64,000 bases of DNA from Olivibacter sp036959255 (GCF_036959255.1 NZ_JAWMTI010000003.1:186001-250000); one strand, 5' to 3'; shown: positions 26,538 through 36,278, counted from the stretch's first letter. The notes: a model not told the origin generated them from the sequence alone. Made by a program: numbers and translations.

Positions 26538-26554
26538 TTCTCTTACCTATAATA

Positions 26555-29500
26555 TTATGCTTCAACCAATTTCGCTTGTAGAACACGTTTGTACTCCTTT
26601 GGAAACACTTTTATAAATAAACCACGTTCGTTTTTCCAATTACTTAGGATATTCGACGCCAGTTTACTATTTGTTAAATTAATATGTCTCTTCAGCAAAT
26701 TAATGATTTGTGTTTCATCTTCCTCTTCCAGCGGATCAAGATCAACCATTTCCAGATTACATCGATCTTTAAAGGTACCACTGATATCATAGACCCAGGC
26801 GATACCACCACTCATACCAGCCGCAAAATTACGACCTGTCTCACCTAAGATCAATGCCCGTCCACCGGTCATATATTCACAGCCATGATCACCGACTCCT
26901 TCAACAACGGTTGTTGCTCCCGAATTACGTACAGCAAAACGTTCACCCGCCTGACCACATACAAATAAATGACCCGATGTCGCGCCGTAAAGTGCCACGT
27001 TTCCTATAATGATATTCTCATGTGGAACCAATTGGCTACCGTTCGCGGGGTAAATGGCCAATTGAGCACCCGACAAACCTTTACCTACATAGTCATTTGC
27101 TTCGCCTTCAAGTTCAAAAGACAGGCCTTTCGCGGCGAAAGCACCGAAGCTCTGTCCTGCCGACCCAACAAATTTAAAATTAATCGTATTGTCAGGCAGT
27201 CCCTCTGAACCATATATTTTAGAAACTTCATTCGATAACAATGTTCCAATAGTACGGTCTGTATTCTTCACATTAAACGTACCGAATACAGGTGTCTTGC
27301 TTTCCAAGGCCTTAGCGGCTTGCTTAAGCATACCCCAATCTAGAATCATATCCATCCCATGATCTTGTGATTCGGTTTGATACAAACTCTTACCTGATGG
27401 ATTTTGTGATGCATAAAGAATACCGGATAAATCGAGTTTATTGACTTTCCAGTGATTGATATCTTCACGAACTTTTAAGAACTGCGCTTTACCAACCATT
27501 TCATTGATGGTCTTAAAGCCTAGGCTCGCCATAATTTCACGAAGTTCCTCTGCCAAAAATTTGAATAGATTAACGATATCCTCCGGTTTTCCAGTAAACA
27601 ATTTGCGTAGTTCGGGATCTTGAGTTGCAACCCCAACCGGACAAGTATTCAAATGACATTTACGCATCATAATACATCCACCGGCAACCAAAGCAGCAGT
27701 TGCTACTCCCCATTCTTCGGCACCTAATAAGGCAGCGATGGCTAGATCTCTTCCAGTTTTAAGCTGGCCATCGGTTTGCAATACTACACGGCTACGAAGT
27801 TGATTTTTCACCAAAGTCTGCTGTGCTTCTGCTAAACCAAGTTCCCAAGGAAGTCCGGCGTGCTTGATAGAACTAATCGGAGACGCTCCGGTTCCACCGT
27901 CATAACCTGCGATTAATATAACATCGGCATGCGCCTTTGCCACACCGGCAGCAATGGTTCCCACACCTGCTTTCGACACCAACTTCACGTTAATACGAGC
28001 TGTACGGTTGGCATTTTTCAAATCAAAGATCAGTTGTTTTAAATCCTCGATAGAATAAATATCATGATGAGGAGGTGGTGAAATCAACCCTACGCCAGGA
28101 GTTGCATGACGGACTCTTGCGATCCACTCATCTACTTTATGTCCTGGTAACTGACCACCTTCACCCGGTTTTGCACCCTGCGCCATTTTTATTTGCAATT
28201 CATCGGCTTGACTTAAGTAGTTCGACGTTACACCAAAACGAGCTGAGGCTATCTGTTTAATTGCAGAACGCATCGAATCGCCGTTGGGTAAAGGTTTATA
28301 CCGAATTTCATCTTCACCACCTTCGCCTGTATTACTCTTTCCCCCTATTCGATTCATTGCAATTGCTAAGGTACTATGAGCTTCGTGCGAAATCGAGCCA
28401 AACGACATTGCACCAGTAGCAAAGCGTTTCATGATATTTTCTGCGGGTTCCACTTCGTCCAACGAAATCGGGGCACGATGTTTAGCAAAATCAAAGAGAC
28501 CACGTAAGGTATACATACGCTCTTTCTGGTTGTTGATATGGGTTGCATATTGCTTGTAAACTTCGTAGTTACCCGTTCTGCAGGCCTGTTGCAACAAATG
28601 AACAGTAGCAGGATTGAACAGATGTGCTTCACCCCTTCTACGCCAAGCATAAATCCCTCCCTCAGGCAATAGACTAGTTTTCTTTTCGCTATGGAAACCT
28701 CGATTATGTTTACTTAATATTTCCCTTGCAATATCATCCAAACCTAATCCGCCAATGCGTGATACTGCTCCACAAAAATAGCTATCAACAACATCTTTAT
28801 GTATTCCCAGTACCTCAAAAATTTGAGCGCCATTGTACGACTGCAAAGTAGAAATACCCATTTTAGAGAATATCTTAAGCAATCCGTTGCAAACAGCTTT
28901 TACATAATTTTTTGATAATTCCGGCCAGGTAAGAGAAGTCTCTATCACACCCTCCTCCTTAAGTGTCCGTATAGAGGCAAGTGCCATGTAAGGATTAATA
29001 GCTGTAGCACCAAAAGCCAGTAAACAAGCAAAATGATGAACTTCCCATACATCGCCTGCTTCAACTACTAAGCCTACCGCACCTCGGTAACCTGTTTTTA
29101 TTAAATGATGGTGAACAGCCGATACAGCTAACAAAGAAGGGATAGCCGCATGTTGTGAATCGATTGCCCGATCAGATAGTATGAGCACCTCAAATCCATC
29201 CCGAACAGCATCCTCCGCATAACGGCATAGACGCGCTAAACCTTCTTCTAAAGATCCTTCTTTACCATCTGCCTTAAAATAGGTTTGCAATGTCTTTGCT
29301 TGAAAGATTCCCGTATCGATACTGCGCAATTTTTCCAAATCCCTGCTGGTAACAATTGGGTGTTCTAAAGCTACACAGTGACAATGCATCTTGTCTTCGT
29401 CCAAGATATTCCCTGAGTTCCCAATAAAAGTCGTCAAACTCATTACCAAACGCTCTCGAATCGGATCAATCGGCGGATTTGTTACCTGTGCAAAATATTG

Positions 29501-31069
29501 CTTAAAATAGCTACTAAGGTGTTGCGGATGTTCCGATAATACAGCTAAAGGAACATCTGTTCCCATTGAACCTATAGGTTCTTTCCCATCCAATGCCATG
29601 GGAATCAGAATCCCTTCAATATCTTCTCTTGAATAACCAAATATTTGCTGATACCTAAAAACAGATTCTTTCGAGAGATAAGTGAAAGTAACACGAGGTT
29701 CTGCCAAATCCTTGATATGGATTTTATATTTATCCAACCATTCTCCATAAGGTTGTTTGGTGGCTAGCTCATGTTTAATATCTGCATCGCTCAAAATCTC
29801 GCCCTTTTCCATATCAACCAAAAATATCTTTCCTGGTTGCTGGCGCCCTTTTTTTATAATGGTATCTTCACTTATAGGTAAGGCTCCGGCCTCTGAAGCC
29901 ACCACGACGCGATCGTCGCTTGTCACTGCATAACGAAGTGGTCTCAATCCATTACGATCCAGCGTGGCGCCAATGGTTTTACCATCGGTAAAACACAAGG
30001 CAGCGGGGCCATCCCATGGTTCCATAATCGTTGCATGATACTCGTAAAAAGCTTTACGTAATGGGTCCATAGACGTGTTTCCATCCCACGCTTCGGGCAC
30101 CAACATAAGCATCACATGAGGAAGTGAACGTCCACTATGTAAAAGCAACTCTACAACATTGTCCAATGAAGCTGAATCGGATAATCCAGGATCAACTACC
30201 GGAAGCAAAATATCAAGCTCTTCATCAGAAAAGTAAGGAGAAGATATAGATCTTAAACCGGCATAAAAACGGTTTAAGTTTCCTGTAAGTGTGTTTATCT
30301 CCCCGTTATGGGCAACGATACGAAATGGTTGTGCCAATTTCCAAGAAGGAAAGGTATTCGTTGAAAACCGTGAATGTACAAGACCGAAGGCAGAAACCAC
30401 CCGTTCATCCGACAGATCATTGTAATAAGAACGCACTTGATAAGTCGTAAGCTGACCTTTGTAAATAAGTGTTTTGCTGGATAGGGATGGCATGTAAAAT
30501 TGTTCTTTCGCCTCTCCCAGCTCTTCTTTTATCCTTTTTACAAGCAAGCGACGGAGCACGAACAGCTTTCTATCGAAATCCTCTGTATTACGAATTCCTT
30601 TAGGACGTTCTACAAAGAATTGAATAATATTCGGTTCAGCACTTAGTGCCGTCATTCCTACTCCTTCTGGGTTCACCGGCACCTCACGTATCCCCAAAAA
30701 ATCAAGTCCTAATTGAGCACATGAATCCTTAATAAGTTGTCTGCATTGTTTATTTAACGAATCTTCTTTAGGCAAAAAAGTCATCCCTACACCATAGTAC
30801 CCAGGTTCTCCCAGTCTTATATCTAGCTTGCTACATTCTTCCCAAAGAAATTCATGTGGTATTTGAATCATAATACCAGCGCCATCACCACTTTCTTCGT
30901 CATAGCCGCAAGCGCCCCTGTGCTCCATGTTTTCCAACATTGTCAACGCGTCTTGAACCTGGCGGTGACTTTTTAATCCTTTTAAATGAGTCACAAAGCC
31001 AACACCACACGCATCATGCTCAAAATCAGAACGATACAATCCCTGTTCTTCCATATCTTCAACTGTCAT
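26555..31069 (-). CDS. gltB: glutamate synthase large subunit
   Basis: The 1504-residue alpha subunit makes glutamate from glutamine and 2-oxoglutarate. The nucleophile Cys21 lies in HDACGVGFV; processing would remove residues 1-20. The glutamine amidotransferase domain (to about 430), a central domain, the FMN-binding synthase domain (with GYDGGTGASPISSI and PGEGGQLPGHKV) and the C-terminal beta-helix follow in the normal order. The [3Fe-4S] cysteines are visible in CIMMRKCHLNTCPVGVATQ. Met6 is an alternative start. With gltD it forms the GOGAT complex for ammonia assimilation. The 262-base upstream region has no canonical promoter that I can identify. Confidence 0.97.
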   Translation of the reverse strand: MTVEDMEEQGLYRSDFEHDACGVGFVTHLKGLKSHRQVQDALTMLENMEHRGACGYDEESGDGAGIMIQIPHEFLWEECSKLDIRLGEPGYYGVGMTFLPKEDSLNKQCRQLIKDSCAQLGLDFLGIREVPVNPEGVGMTALSAEPNIIQFFVERPKGIRNTEDFDRKLFVLRRLLVKRIKEELGEAKEQFYMPSLSSKTLIYKGQLTTYQVRSYYNDLSDERVVSAFGLVHSRFSTNTFPSWKLAQPFRIVAHNGEINTLTGNLNRFYAGLRSISSPYFSDEELDILLPVVDPGLSDSASLDNVVELLLHSGRSLPHVMLMLVPEAWDGNTSMDPLRKAFYEYHATIMEPWDGPAALCFTDGKTIGATLDRNGLRPLRYAVTSDDRVVVASEAGALPISEDTIIKKGRQQPGKIFLVDMEKGEILSDADIKHELATKQPYGEWLDKYKIHIKDLAEPRVTFTYLSKESVFRYQQIFGYSREDIEGILIPMALDGKEPIGSMGTDVPLAVLSEHPQHLSSYFKQYFAQVTNPPIDPIRERLVMSLTTFIGNSGNILDEDKMHCHCVALEHPIVTSRDLEKLRSIDTGIFQAKTLQTYFKADGKEGSLEEGLARLCRYAEDAVRDGFEVLILSDRAIDSQHAAIPSLLAVSAVHHHLIKTGYRGAVGLVVEAGDVWEVHHFACLLAFGATAINPYMALASIRTLKEEGVIETSLTWPELSKNYVKAVCNGLLKIFSKMGISTLQSYNGAQIFEVLGIHKDVVDSYFCGAVSRIGGLGLDDIAREILSKHNRGFHSEKKTSLLPEGGIYAWRRRGEAHLFNPATVHLLQQACRTGNYEVYKQYATHINNQKERMYTLRGLFDFAKHRAPISLDEVEPAENIMKRFATGAMSFGSISHEAHSTLAIAMNRIGGKSNTGEGGEDEIRYKPLPNGDSMRSAIKQIASARFGVTSNYLSQADELQIKMAQGAKPGEGGQLPGHKVDEWIARVRHATPGVGLISPPPHHDIYSIEDLKQLIFDLKNANRTARINVKLVSKAGVGTIAAGVAKAHADVILIAGYDGGTGASPISSIKHAGLPWELGLAEAQQTLVKNQLRSRVVLQTDGQLKTGRDLAIAALLGAEEWGVATAALVAGGCIMMRKCHLNTCPVGVATQDPELRKLFTGKPEDIVNLFKFLAEELREIMASLGFKTINEMVGKAQFLKVREDINHWKVNKLDLSGILYASQNPSGKSLYQTESQDHGMDMILDWGMLKQAAKALESKTPVFGTFNVKNTDRTIGTLLSNEVSKIYGSEGLPDNTINFKFVGSAGQSFGAFAAKGLSFELEGEANDYVGKGLSGAQLAIYPANGSQLVPHENIIIGNVALYGATSGHLFVCGQAGERFAVRNSGATTVVEGVGDHGCEYMTGGRALILGETGRNFAAGMSGGIAWVYDISGTFKDRCNLEMVDLDPLEEEDETQIINLLKRHINLTNSKLASNILSNWKNERGLFIKVFPKEYKRVLQAKLVEA

Positions 31070-31319
31070 TGTTATAGCTTAGTTTAAATAGATTGCTAAA
31101 ATAACATTAATTTTCGACAATATTAAGTTTTTATTATTTTTTCTTACAAAAAGTTGATGAAATACTTAGAATAACACAATAAACTTAAAAAAATCGCAAA
31201 CCGCATTAATAAAAGCCAGTAACCAAACACAAGCGACGCATCTACAAAAAAAAACCGCCTGATCTCCAGCTATCTAGCACTATTTCTACAAAAAAGCTTA
31301 GTAAATTAAGTTTTTTTCC

Positions 31320-31327
31320 TATTTTTG
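31320..31327 (+). promoter_or_regulatory. -7 promoter element for SRP RNA
   Basis: TATTTTTG matches TAnnTTTG exactly and ends 5 bases before the first base of the RNA. No clear TTTG -33 element is found 19-21 bases upstream. Confidence 0.6.
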
Positions 31328-31331
31328 CGGT

Positions 31332-31427
31332 GGGTAAGTCTTTTACGACCAGCTCCCTTTGAACTCCCCCAGGGTGGGAACACAGCAAGGGTAAAAGGTT
31401 GAGCGGTGCGATAAAAGGGGCTTGCCC
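31332..31427 (+). ncRNA. ffs: signal recognition particle RNA (small bacterial 4.5S type)
   Basis: The segment folds into one long hairpin; the ends GGGTAAGTC and GGCTTGCCC pair with G-U pairs. The tip carries the conserved SRP helix 8: CTCCCCCAGG, then a GTG-GGAA-CAC tetraloop hairpin (around 31374-31383), then AGCAAGGGTA. A run of seven T follows directly as a terminator. A TATTTTTG -7 element at 31320-31327 sits 5 bases before the proposed first base, which supports the 5' end. It binds Ffh for membrane targeting of ribosomes. Confidence 0.92.
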
Positions 31428-31524
31428 TTTTTTTATTTCCTCTTTTTACACTTATCTATTACGAATGTAGCAAATATTGGTTACTTTTGTTGCAATCAAA
31501 ACCAAGTTTTAACAATAATATCTT

Positions 31525-32184
31525 ATGAAATTTTTTATAGATACCGCCAATCTTCAGCAAATAAAAGAAGCACAAGATTTAGGGGTTTTAGATGGAGTCA
31601 CAACCAATCCTAGTCTAATGGCTAAAGAAGGTATTAGCGGTGAAGAAAATGTGATCAATCATTACAAAGCTATTTGTAGCATCGTGGATGGCGATGTCAG
31701 TGCGGAAGTTATCAGTACAGATTACGAAAATATTATTAAGGAGGGACTTAATCTGGCAAAGCTGGATGATAAGATTGTTGTTAAAGTTCCTATGATAAAA
31801 GAAGGTGTAAAGGCTATCAAATATTTTAGCAGCGAGGGAATTAAAACGAATTGTACACTTGTTTTTTCTGCCGGACAAGCATTGTTAGCTGCAAAAGCGG
31901 GTGCTACGTACGTTTCTCCATTCATTGGTCGCCTGGATGATATTTCTACCGATGGTTTAAGCTTGATCGAGGACATTCGTTTAATATACGACAATTATGG
32001 CTATGAAACACAAATTTTAGCAGCCTCTGTTCGCCATGCCATGCATATTATTGAATGTGCTAAAATTGGCGCGGATGTTATGACCGGACCATTATCGGCT
32101 ATTTTAACACTCCTGAAACACCCGCTCACAGATAGTGGTTTAGCTCAGTTTCTAGCGGACCATGCAAAGGCTGCAGGTAAATAA
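31525..32184 (+). CDS. fsa: transaldolase-family fructose-6-phosphate aldolase
   Basis: The 219-residue protein is of the short transaldolase type (TalC/MipB/FSA). The start MKFFIDTANLQQIKEA and the GVTTNPSLMAKEG motif are characteristic, and Lys87 in VVKVPM is the Schiff-base lysine. Family members either cleave fructose 6-phosphate or act as true transaldolases in the pentose phosphate pathway; sequence alone does not separate the two. A TACTTTTG -7 element at 31482-31489 gives a leader of about 30 bases. It follows the SRP RNA gene but has its own promoter and a strong terminator behind it. Confidence 0.92.
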   Translation: MKFFIDTANLQQIKEAQDLGVLDGVTTNPSLMAKEGISGEENVINHYKAICSIVDGDVSAEVISTDYENIIKEGLNLAKLDDKIVVKVPMIKEGVKAIKYFSSEGIKTNCTLVFSAGQALLAAKAGATYVSPFIGRLDDISTDGLSLIEDIRLIYDNYGYETQILAASVRHAMHIIECAKIGADVMTGPLSAILTLLKHPLTDSGLAQFLADHAKAAGK

Positions 32185-32255
32185 GACATTTCCGCAGGAT
32201 TGTTTTCCGGATAGACTGTTAGCACTTTGATTTGCAACAGTTGATTATTTTACAG

Positions 32256-32294
32256 TTATTTAAAGGAACCACAAAATACGGTTCCTTTAAATAA
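32256..32294 (+). terminator. intrinsic terminator after the aldolase gene
   Basis: A perfect 15-base inverted repeat (32256-32270 with 32280-32294) has a 9-base loop. The T-rich end of the stem and following AT-rich sequence make it a plausible terminator 71 bases after the stop codon. Confidence 0.75.
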
Positions 32295-32314
32295 CTTCTT
32301 AGTTTTATATTAAT

Positions 32315-33292
32315 ATGGATATATTCGACATAGTTATTATAGGCGGAGGTCCCATTGGTTTGGCTTGTGGGATTGAAGCCGAAAAAGCAGCGTTGCGCTA
32401 TGTCATTTTAGAGAAAGGGTGTTTGGTCAACTCACTCTTTAATTATCCGCAACATATGACCTTCTTTTCAACTTCTGAAAAATTGGAAATAGGTGGTGTA
32501 CCTTTTGTATCGACCAACCCAAAACCAAAGAGGTTAGAAGCCTTAGAATACTATCGACGGGTACAACAAAAATTTTCGTTACATGTTCGTTTATTTGAAG
32601 AGGTGATCAATGTAATAAAAGATGAAAATCTTTTTGCTGTTCGAACGGTAAAGAATACGTTCCGGGCAAAGAATGTCATTGTTGCAACCGGCTTCTATGA
32701 CAGGCCCAATTTAATGCATATTCCAGGTGAAAACTTAGCCAAAGTAAAGCATTACTATAATGATCCTCATTACTACGCAAACCAAAATGTTGTCGTGGTT
32801 GGAAGCAGCAATTCATCCGTAGATGCTGCTTTGGAAACTTATCGAAAAGGAGCTAAAGTGACCTTGGTAATAAGAAGAAACGAAATTAGTCATCGTGTAA
32901 AATATTGGGTACGTCCCGATATTGACAACCGTATAGCTGAGGGTTCGATTACAGCTCATTTTAACAGTTGTTTAACAGCCATTGAAGAGGAGGTTGTCCA
33001 TATCGCTACTCCCAATGGAGCAATCCGCATCAAAAACGACTTTGTTTTGGCCTTAACAGGCTATCAGCCGGACTTTGATTTTCTACAGAAGGTGGGTATC
33101 AAGCTATCTCCCGATGATTTATTAATCCCGGAACATGACGAATTGACAATGGAAACGAATGTTCCCCACTTATATCTTGCCGGTGTCGTTTGTGGAGGTA
33201 TGAATACGCACTTGTGGTTTATCGAAAACTCAAGAATTCATGCAGAACAAATCGTACGCCATATTAGCCGTCAAAGGGTACCCGCTAAGTAA
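32315..33292 (+). CDS. ypdA: YpdA-family NAD(P)H-dependent disulfide reductase (putative bacillithiol disulfide reductase)
   Basis: The 325-residue flavoprotein starts with an FAD-binding motif DIVIIGGGPIGLACGIE and has an internal NAD(P)H-binding motif VVVVGSSNSSVDAALE. The FNYPQHMTFFSTSEKLEIG segment is characteristic of YpdA. YpdA recycles oxidised bacillithiol in Firmicutes and related proteins are widespread in Bacteroidota. It lacks the CxxC redox pair of thioredoxin reductases. No bacillithiol synthesis gene (bshA-C) is adjacent. It lies 52 bases before the chosen nuoA start on the same strand. Confidence 0.88.
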   Translation: MDIFDIVIIGGGPIGLACGIEAEKAALRYVILEKGCLVNSLFNYPQHMTFFSTSEKLEIGGVPFVSTNPKPKRLEALEYYRRVQQKFSLHVRLFEEVINVIKDENLFAVRTVKNTFRAKNVIVATGFYDRPNLMHIPGENLAKVKHYYNDPHYYANQNVVVVGSSNSSVDAALETYRKGAKVTLVIRRNEISHRVKYWVRPDIDNRIAEGSITAHFNSCLTAIEEEVVHIATPNGAIRIKNDFVLALTGYQPDFDFLQKVGIKLSPDDLLIPEHDELTMETNVPHLYLAGVVCGGMNTHLWFIENSRIHAEQIVRHISRQRVPAK

Positions 33293-33344
33293 GAAAAGAA
33301 ATTCGGCACCTTTTATGAGTAATTTTTTTATTATTTTTGGACTT

Positions 33345-33929
33345 ATGGAAGATGGTTCTCAAATAACTGAGTTTGGCAAGGTCTTTATTTATTTGATCGT
33401 TGGAACACTCCTCGTTCTCTTCACATTGCTCTTGGGAAAACTATTATCACCTCGTAAACCAAATGCGATCAAAAGTAGCACCTACGAATGTGGTGAAGTG
33501 GCGCAAGGAAGCTCGTGGATTCAGTTTAACGCAAGGTTCTATGTCATTGCACTTGTATTCCTCTTATTCGATGTAGAAATGGTGTTTATTTTTCCATGGA
33601 CAACGATCTTTGGTGCTACGGAATTAATCAATGCAGATGGAAGATGGGGTTGGTATACCCTTGCTGAGATGTTTATATTCATTGGAATTTTATTGATAGG
33701 TCTACTTTATGTATGGAAAAAAGGAGATCTAGAATGGGTAAAGCCGAACCCATCTCAACCCACTTTACCAGGCGCGGTGCCTCTTGAAGTTTATGAGAAT
33801 ATAAATAAGCAGAATTATACGCTAAGGCCTTTTGAGGCTGTTCATATAGTGAAAAATATACAACAGGATGAGCAACCCGCGATTGTTAAACCCGCCTTTA
33901 AACCTAAATTCGTAAGGAAGGATTCGTAA
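33345..33929 (+). CDS. nuoA: NADH-quinone oxidoreductase subunit A
   Basis: The product is a three-helix membrane subunit of complex I, 194 residues with this start. The family core STYECGEVAQGSSWIQFNARFYV and LLFDVEMVFIFPW is intact. A polar C-terminal tail of about 65 residues (from WVKPNPSQP) exceeds the usual 120-150 residue length. The frame is open back to 33240, inside ypdA, but the first membrane helix begins just after the ATG at 33345. The ATG at 33315 (204 residues) is an alternative. A TATTTTTG at 33332-33339 lies between the two, which favours the later start if it is a promoter. It overlaps nuoB by one base (TAATG). Confidence 0.93.
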   Translation: MEDGSQITEFGKVFIYLIVGTLLVLFTLLLGKLLSPRKPNAIKSSTYECGEVAQGSSWIQFNARFYVIALVFLLFDVEMVFIFPWTTIFGATELINADGRWGWYTLAEMFIFIGILLIGLLYVWKKGDLEWVKPNPSQPTLPGAVPLEVYENINKQNYTLRPFEAVHIVKNIQQDEQPAIVKPAFKPKFVRKDS

Positions 33930-34420
33930 TGAGTACAAACACACAAACGGATAGTGGCATTATAGTAGCCAAATTGGATGATCTGCTTAACTGGGCGCGG
34001 TTGTCATCTATGTGGCCTGTTAGTTTTGGTATAGCCTGTTGTGCTATTGAAATGATGGGAGCTATGGCTGCTACTTATGATTTAGATCGATATGGTGTGT
34101 TTCCCCGAGCCTCTCCAAGGCAGGCGGACGTCATTATTATAGCGGGCACTGTTACTTTTAAAATGGCCGATAGGATACGACTTTTATATGAGCAAATGCC
34201 CGAACCAAAATACGTTATATCCATGGGGTCTTGCTCCAATTGTGGCGGGCCATACTGGCAGCACGGTTATCATGTAGTGAAAGGAGTAGACAAGATAATC
34301 CCTGTTGATGTGTACGTACAAGGTTGCCCTCCCCGACCCGAGGCCTTGATCGGTGCTTTTTTGGAACTCCAAAAGAAAATAGGATCGGAACATATTATTA
34401 ACGAAAAAATAAACGCTTAA
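33929..34420 (+). CDS. nuoB: NADH-quinone oxidoreductase subunit B
   Basis: The 163-residue subunit holds iron-sulfur cluster N2, the last electron carrier before quinone. The four ligands are present: Cys37 and Cys38 (GIACCAIEMM), Cys102 (MGSCSNCGG) and Cys132 (VQGCPPRPE). The sequence is full length and shows no sign of decay. It is joined to nuoA by a one-base stop/start overlap. It is not followed by nuoC or nuoD; the next gene, 45 bases away, is purK. The other subunits must be encoded elsewhere if complex I is complete. Confidence 0.95.
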   Translation: MSTNTQTDSGIIVAKLDDLLNWARLSSMWPVSFGIACCAIEMMGAMAATYDLDRYGVFPRASPRQADVIIIAGTVTFKMADRIRLLYEQMPEPKYVISMGSCSNCGGPYWQHGYHVVKGVDKIIPVDVYVQGCPPRPEALIGAFLELQKKIGSEHIINEKINA

Positions 34421-34465
34421 AAAACACAATTATTAGTTAAGCAACTCCCTTAACTAAATACATTT

Positions 34466-35608
34466 ATGGAAAAAGACTTTTATGGTGATTTACGCTTGGG
34501 TATCCTTGGTGGCGGACAACTTGGACGCATGCTTATCCAGGAGGCAATTAATCTGAACTTAAGTGTTTCAGTATTGGACCCTGACCAGGATGCCCCATGT
34601 AAAAAATTATGCGATCGGTTTGAAACCGGATCGCTAACCGATTTTGATACGGTTTATAGATTTGGTAAGCAAGTGGATATGCTTACGATTGAAATTGAAA
34701 AAGTAAATGTAGATGCGCTGGAAAAACTAGAGGAAGAGGGTATTGTCGTTTTTCCGCAAGCACGCGTTATCCGCTTAATCCAAGATAAAGGCCTTCAAAA
34801 GCAATTTTTTAAACAAAATGATATCCCAACTGCGCCTTTTCAATTAATCTCATCAAAAGAGGCATTAAAGGATTTGACTATTCCTTATCCGTACATACAG
34901 AAATTGAGAAAAGATGGTTATGATGGAAAAGGTGTACATAAGATCGCGAATGAAGCTGATTTAACCAATGCTTTTGAGGCCGCTAGTTTAATTGAGCAAT
35001 GGATAGATTTTGAAAAGGAAATCGCCGTCATTGTAGCTCGAAATGATAAAGGCGATGTATCAACCTTTCCAATGGTTGAAATGGAATTTAATACTGAATT
35101 TAATTTAGTGGAATTTCTAATCTCCCCATCTATCTTACCTTTCGAAATACAAGAAAGAGCAGAACAGTTAGCAATTAAAATTGCTGAAGACCTCCAAATT
35201 GTGGGAGTTCTCGCGGTAGAAATGTTCTTAACGCGAGACGGAAACATTTTAGTAAACGAGCTGGCACCCAGGCCGCATAATAGTGGGCATCATACAATTG
35301 AAGGAAACTATACCTCACAATTTGCGCAACATTTGCGGGCAATTTTCAATTTACCGCTCGGTAATACTTCGGCAAGGAGTAATGCGGTGATGATCAATTT
35401 GCTTGGTGAACCCGGTTATGAAGGGCTAGCCATTTATGAGGGACTTGAGGATGTATTAGCTGAAGAGGGTGTCTATGTGCATCTCTATGGTAAAAAATTC
35501 ACGAAGCCTTATCGTAAAATGGGACACGTCACTATTGTTAATGAAGATCGTGAAAAAGCGATTAACTTAGCTAGGAAAGTCCAAGTGACCATCAAAGTAA
35601 AGGCTTAA
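34466..35608 (+). CDS. purK: 5-(carboxyamino)imidazole ribonucleotide synthase
   Basis: The 380-residue ATP-grasp enzyme carboxylates aminoimidazole ribonucleotide in purine synthesis using bicarbonate and ATP. The N-terminal LGILGGGQLGRMLIQEA motif and the C-terminal NELAPRPHNSGHHTIEG segment are diagnostic. The ATP-grasp core lies between about residues 100 and 290. It is followed 21 bases later by purE, its partner enzyme, on the same strand. Confidence 0.97.
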   Translation: MEKDFYGDLRLGILGGGQLGRMLIQEAINLNLSVSVLDPDQDAPCKKLCDRFETGSLTDFDTVYRFGKQVDMLTIEIEKVNVDALEKLEEEGIVVFPQARVIRLIQDKGLQKQFFKQNDIPTAPFQLISSKEALKDLTIPYPYIQKLRKDGYDGKGVHKIANEADLTNAFEAASLIEQWIDFEKEIAVIVARNDKGDVSTFPMVEMEFNTEFNLVEFLISPSILPFEIQERAEQLAIKIAEDLQIVGVLAVEMFLTRDGNILVNELAPRPHNSGHHTIEGNYTSQFAQHLRAIFNLPLGNTSARSNAVMINLLGEPGYEGLAIYEGLEDVLAEEGVYVHLYGKKFTKPYRKMGHVTIVNEDREKAINLARKVQVTIKVKA

Positions 35609-35629
35609 TAAAAAACTCAATCTATTATT

Positions 35630-36139
35630 ATGCAAACAAGCCAACTTCCTTCAGTAGGAGTCATTATGGGCAGTAAATCAGATCTTCCAGTAATGGAGGA
35701 CGCAATTAAAATATTAAAAGAACTGGGTGTCCAAGTAGAGGTTTCCATCGTATCTGCACACAGAACTCCTGAGCGTATGTTCGATTATGCGCAAACAGCA
35801 GCATCTCGTGGATTAAAAGTAATTATTGCAGGTGCAGGTGGAGCGGCTCATTTGCCTGGAATGGTAGCATCTATTACACATCTCCCAGTGATTGGGGTAC
35901 CTGTCAAATCTTCCAATTCGATCGATGGGTGGGATTCAATCTTATCAATACTACAAATGCCCAATGGTATTCCCGTCGCCACAGTGGCATTAAATGCAGC
36001 AAAAAATGCGGGGCTTTTAGCCGCACAGATTTTAGCAACGGCTGATCAGCAGCTAGCTCAAAATCTCATTCACTTCAAGCAAGAATTGAAGAAAAAAATA
36101 GAAGAAACTGCGCAGGAAGTGGAGGATATGGATTTCTAA
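35630..36139 (+). CDS. purE: N5-carboxyaminoimidazole ribonucleotide mutase
   Basis: The 169-residue protein moves the carboxylate group made by PurK to carbon 4 of the imidazole ring. The VIMGSKSDLPVM motif, SAHRTPERM and AGAGGAAHLPGM are the family signatures. The length fits the class I (PurK-dependent) enzyme, in agreement with the adjacent purK. An intrinsic terminator follows 6 bases after the stop codon and closes the unit. Confidence 0.97.
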   Translation: MQTSQLPSVGVIMGSKSDLPVMEDAIKILKELGVQVEVSIVSAHRTPERMFDYAQTAASRGLKVIIAGAGGAAHLPGMVASITHLPVIGVPVKSSNSIDGWDSILSILQMPNGIPVATVALNAAKNAGLLAAQILATADQQLAQNLIHFKQELKKKIEETAQEVEDMDF

Positions 36140-36145
36140 ATGGAT

Positions 36146-36182
36146 AAAAACAGCCATGACGATCAACACCATGGCTGTTTTT
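36146..36182 (+). terminator. intrinsic terminator after purE
   Basis: A perfect 13-base inverted repeat (36146-36158 with 36170-36182), AAAAACAGCCATG with its complement, has an 11-base loop and ends in TTTTT. Confidence 0.88.
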
Positions 36183-36278
36183 CAATGCTTAAGACCTTTT
36201 AAGATATCCGTACACTTCTTATCCTTTCAATTGACCATCAACAATTCAGACTTTTTCTTGTTCTATTCATAGTATACA

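Noticed and set aside
32256..32294. Inverted repeat considered as the end of a small mobile element
   Set aside because: The arms are contiguous with a 9-base loop, there is no target duplication, and position and shape fit a terminator.
33240..33344. Longer N-terminus for NuoA
   Set aside because: It begins inside ypdA and adds residues before the first helix that are not part of the family; a start at 33345 or 33315 is better.
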